DNA of 64,000 nt from positions 22,379,036 to 22,443,035 of the forward strand of contig JAOWCC010001501.1 of assembly GCA_030867875.1 (NCBI GenBank). The letters are read 5' to 3'. A program made the translations under genes and the position numbers. Under the pieces are notes generated by a model, which was given only the letters and a program-made list of their open reading frames with translations, made no database searches and had not been told where the DNA came from. Origin of the DNA: Actinernus sp. WN-2022. Its lineage: Eukaryota; Cnidaria; Anthozoa; Actiniaria; Actinernidae. Positions 52,901 to 55,900 of this stretch are shown here, piece after piece (position 1 is the stretch's first letter; each line of letters begins with the position of its first letter).

Positions 52901-55900
52901 CTTAAGGTTTCTATTCTAATTATTTTATAGCTCTAAAATATTCATAGTAATAAATTGGCATTATAATAAATAAAGAATATATTTAGATCTTGGAGGATTT
53001 TGGAGGATTTTGGAGCCAATGACTACCAAAAGTAAAAGCACTTATTAAATAATAGAATTACAGGGCATACATGTACGTTGATTGTAATGCACTGAAGAAA
53101 TTGAAGGTAAAATAAGTTTAAAAATAATTATGCTAACATTTTGGTCAAAAATACAGTGCTCAAAACTGCATGTGGCAGTGTAGTCCACCAGCCCTGCACA
53201 AATTCAAGTTAGTCTAGCAAATATTGTGAGGCACTTAGCCTTTGGCCTGGTACAATTTGTCAGTCACAGGGTGGCTTGTAATCAGAAGGGACTTTACATT
53301 AACTGAGATTGATGGGCTAATAACCATGCCCCTGTAGCTTATAACCAGGCCGGGGAGCTTATAACTGGGATTTTACAGTATAATTATGGTTGTATGAAGG
53401 GGTGAGTGAAAGAATAGCATAATTTACTTGCGATCAAGTTCCATGTTCCCCTTTAGAAAACAAACAATATAAAGGAGAATTTAGAATATGATCAGTATAG
53501 TCACTTGTGATCAAGTTCCAGATTCTCCCTTGGAAAACAAACGATGCAGAGGAGAATTTAGAATTGTGATCAGGAGACGTTAAATCTGTTCTTGCAAGAT
53601 ACCTTTCAATATTGCTTAGAAATGTGTTGGGCAATTAAAGGAACATAGAAATGCATTTTACATATTGCATTAAAAACAACTATCAATAACTCACCTTTTG
53701 TGATTTTTCCAAGTGTTTAAGAATGACTTTACCATCTTCAAGGTTACCTTTAAAACGGTCTCTCAGTTCATCAGCCTTTGACAAAGAAGCACAATACACA
53801 TTACCATGAAGCACAATACACATTAGGATACCCATGTCACAGACTATCGGCAAACTCACAATCGCCAACTATCGGCTGATAGAAACCTTGAGCTCGCAGT
53901 CTAATAATTATTGTTAAATAGACAGCAATTTCGAAGAATAAGCACACACAGACAAAAATCAACAAGAAGATTATTTTCCAATGTTTTTGTGGATTTCTCT
54001 ATAATAAATCAAAGAACCGAAGCTGAATTATGATAAAACAATTAGACTTCTTGCTCTTGGATTAAATAGACTTTGATAGTGGCTCAGGGCTTCCACCCCA
54101 ACTATCAGTGGATAAAAACCTCACACTGAGTCTAATTATTAATAACAGTACTTTTACTGTTAGCTGGAAAATGTGCTTGTTAATTCTTTGGACTCTCGCC
54201 CTAGTTGTAACTTCTAAAAGGTATTATAAAATAGATTTGATAGTACACATACTCAGATTGGCTAAACCTGTGTTTCTATAACTCTATAGAAACATAGAAA
54301 GTTGAGTGTGCACTTGAACTTAGTTGAAAGAATTTATGTTTTGATTATCAAATTAATAAGAGAAGCATTTTTCTGTGTTTTTACTCCGGACATCCAATTT
54401 ATAAAGGAAATATAATTTTGTTTTGTGTTCTCATAGAGTTACAATGTATAGAAACATCTGTGGAAGATTGGAAGAACTCTAAATAGTGGTGGAAACACTT
54501 GCCCTCTGGGCTCATATTCGCATTGCCATTTCTCCTTCTTTCAACTCCCACTCGTGTTTCTATTATTAACTTTGTTTTGTGACTGACTCACCACATCAGC
54601 GATAGGAACCACATTGTGGCCCTGCCGTTCACCAACAACAACACAGTGAGAACAGACTGGCTGACCATCATCCTGGTCAAAAAACTCGAAAGGACGATTT
54701 TCGTGATCTGCACAACCAGATGCCGACTCAGTACTGAAAACATAGGTAAATACCAGACTGAGTATACTGACAGTAAAACAGTTAATGCAATACTACTACT
54801 AACTACTACTAATAATAATTATAACATAACAAATATTTTAAAATACTTAAAATATATAGTGTGCAAATATCTATAAAATGTTTAAATACAACTCAAAGTC
54901 AAATAATTATGTATAAAATTGGAGCAAAAAGTCACACAGTCTAAGGGGATGTTTACACGATACCAGATTGAGTTTCATTCTGTAACAAGCTCATTCCGTA
55001 ACAAGCTCATTCCGTAACAAGCTCATTCCGTAACAAGCTCATTCCGTAACAAGCTCATTCCGTAACAAGTTCATTCCGTAACAAGTTAATTCTGTAACAA
55101 ATTCATTCCGCTCCCCACTTGTAGCTCTGTATTATTGTGATATTGTTCACATGATACCGAATTGAGTTTCATCATGGTACGAGTTCATTCTGCTCCCCAC
55201 TTGTAGCTCTGTATTATTGTGATATTGTTCACATGATACCGAATTGAGTTTCATCCTGGTACAAGTTCATTCTGCTCCCCACTTGTAGCTCTGTATTATT
55301 GTGATATTGTTCACATGATACCGAATTGAGTTTCATCATGGTACGAGTTCATTTTGCTCCCCACTTGTAGCTCTGTATTATTGTGATATTGTTTACATGA
55401 TACCGAATTGAGTTTCATCCTGGTACGAGTTCATTCTGCTCCCCACTTGTAGCTCTGTATTATTGTGATATTGTTTACATGATACCAAATTGAGTTTCAG
55501 CCTGGTACAAGTTCATTCTGCTCCCCACTTGTAGCTCTGTATTATTGTCATAAAATTATTGTTTACATGATACCGAATTGAGTTTCATCCTGGTACAAGT
55601 TCATTCCTCTCCCCACTTGTAGCTCTGTATTATTGTGATATTGTTTACATGATACCGAATTGAGTTTCATCCTGGTACGAGTTCATTCTGCTCCCCACTT
55701 GTAGCTCTGTATTATTGTGATATTGTTTACATGATACAGGATTGAGTTTCATCCTGGTACGAGTTCATTCCGCTCCCCACTTGTAGCTCTGTATTATTGT
55801 GATATTGTTTACATGATACCAAATTGAGTTTCATCCTGGTACGAGTTCATTCCGCTCCCCACTTGTAGCTCTGTATTATTGTGATGTTGTTTACATGATA

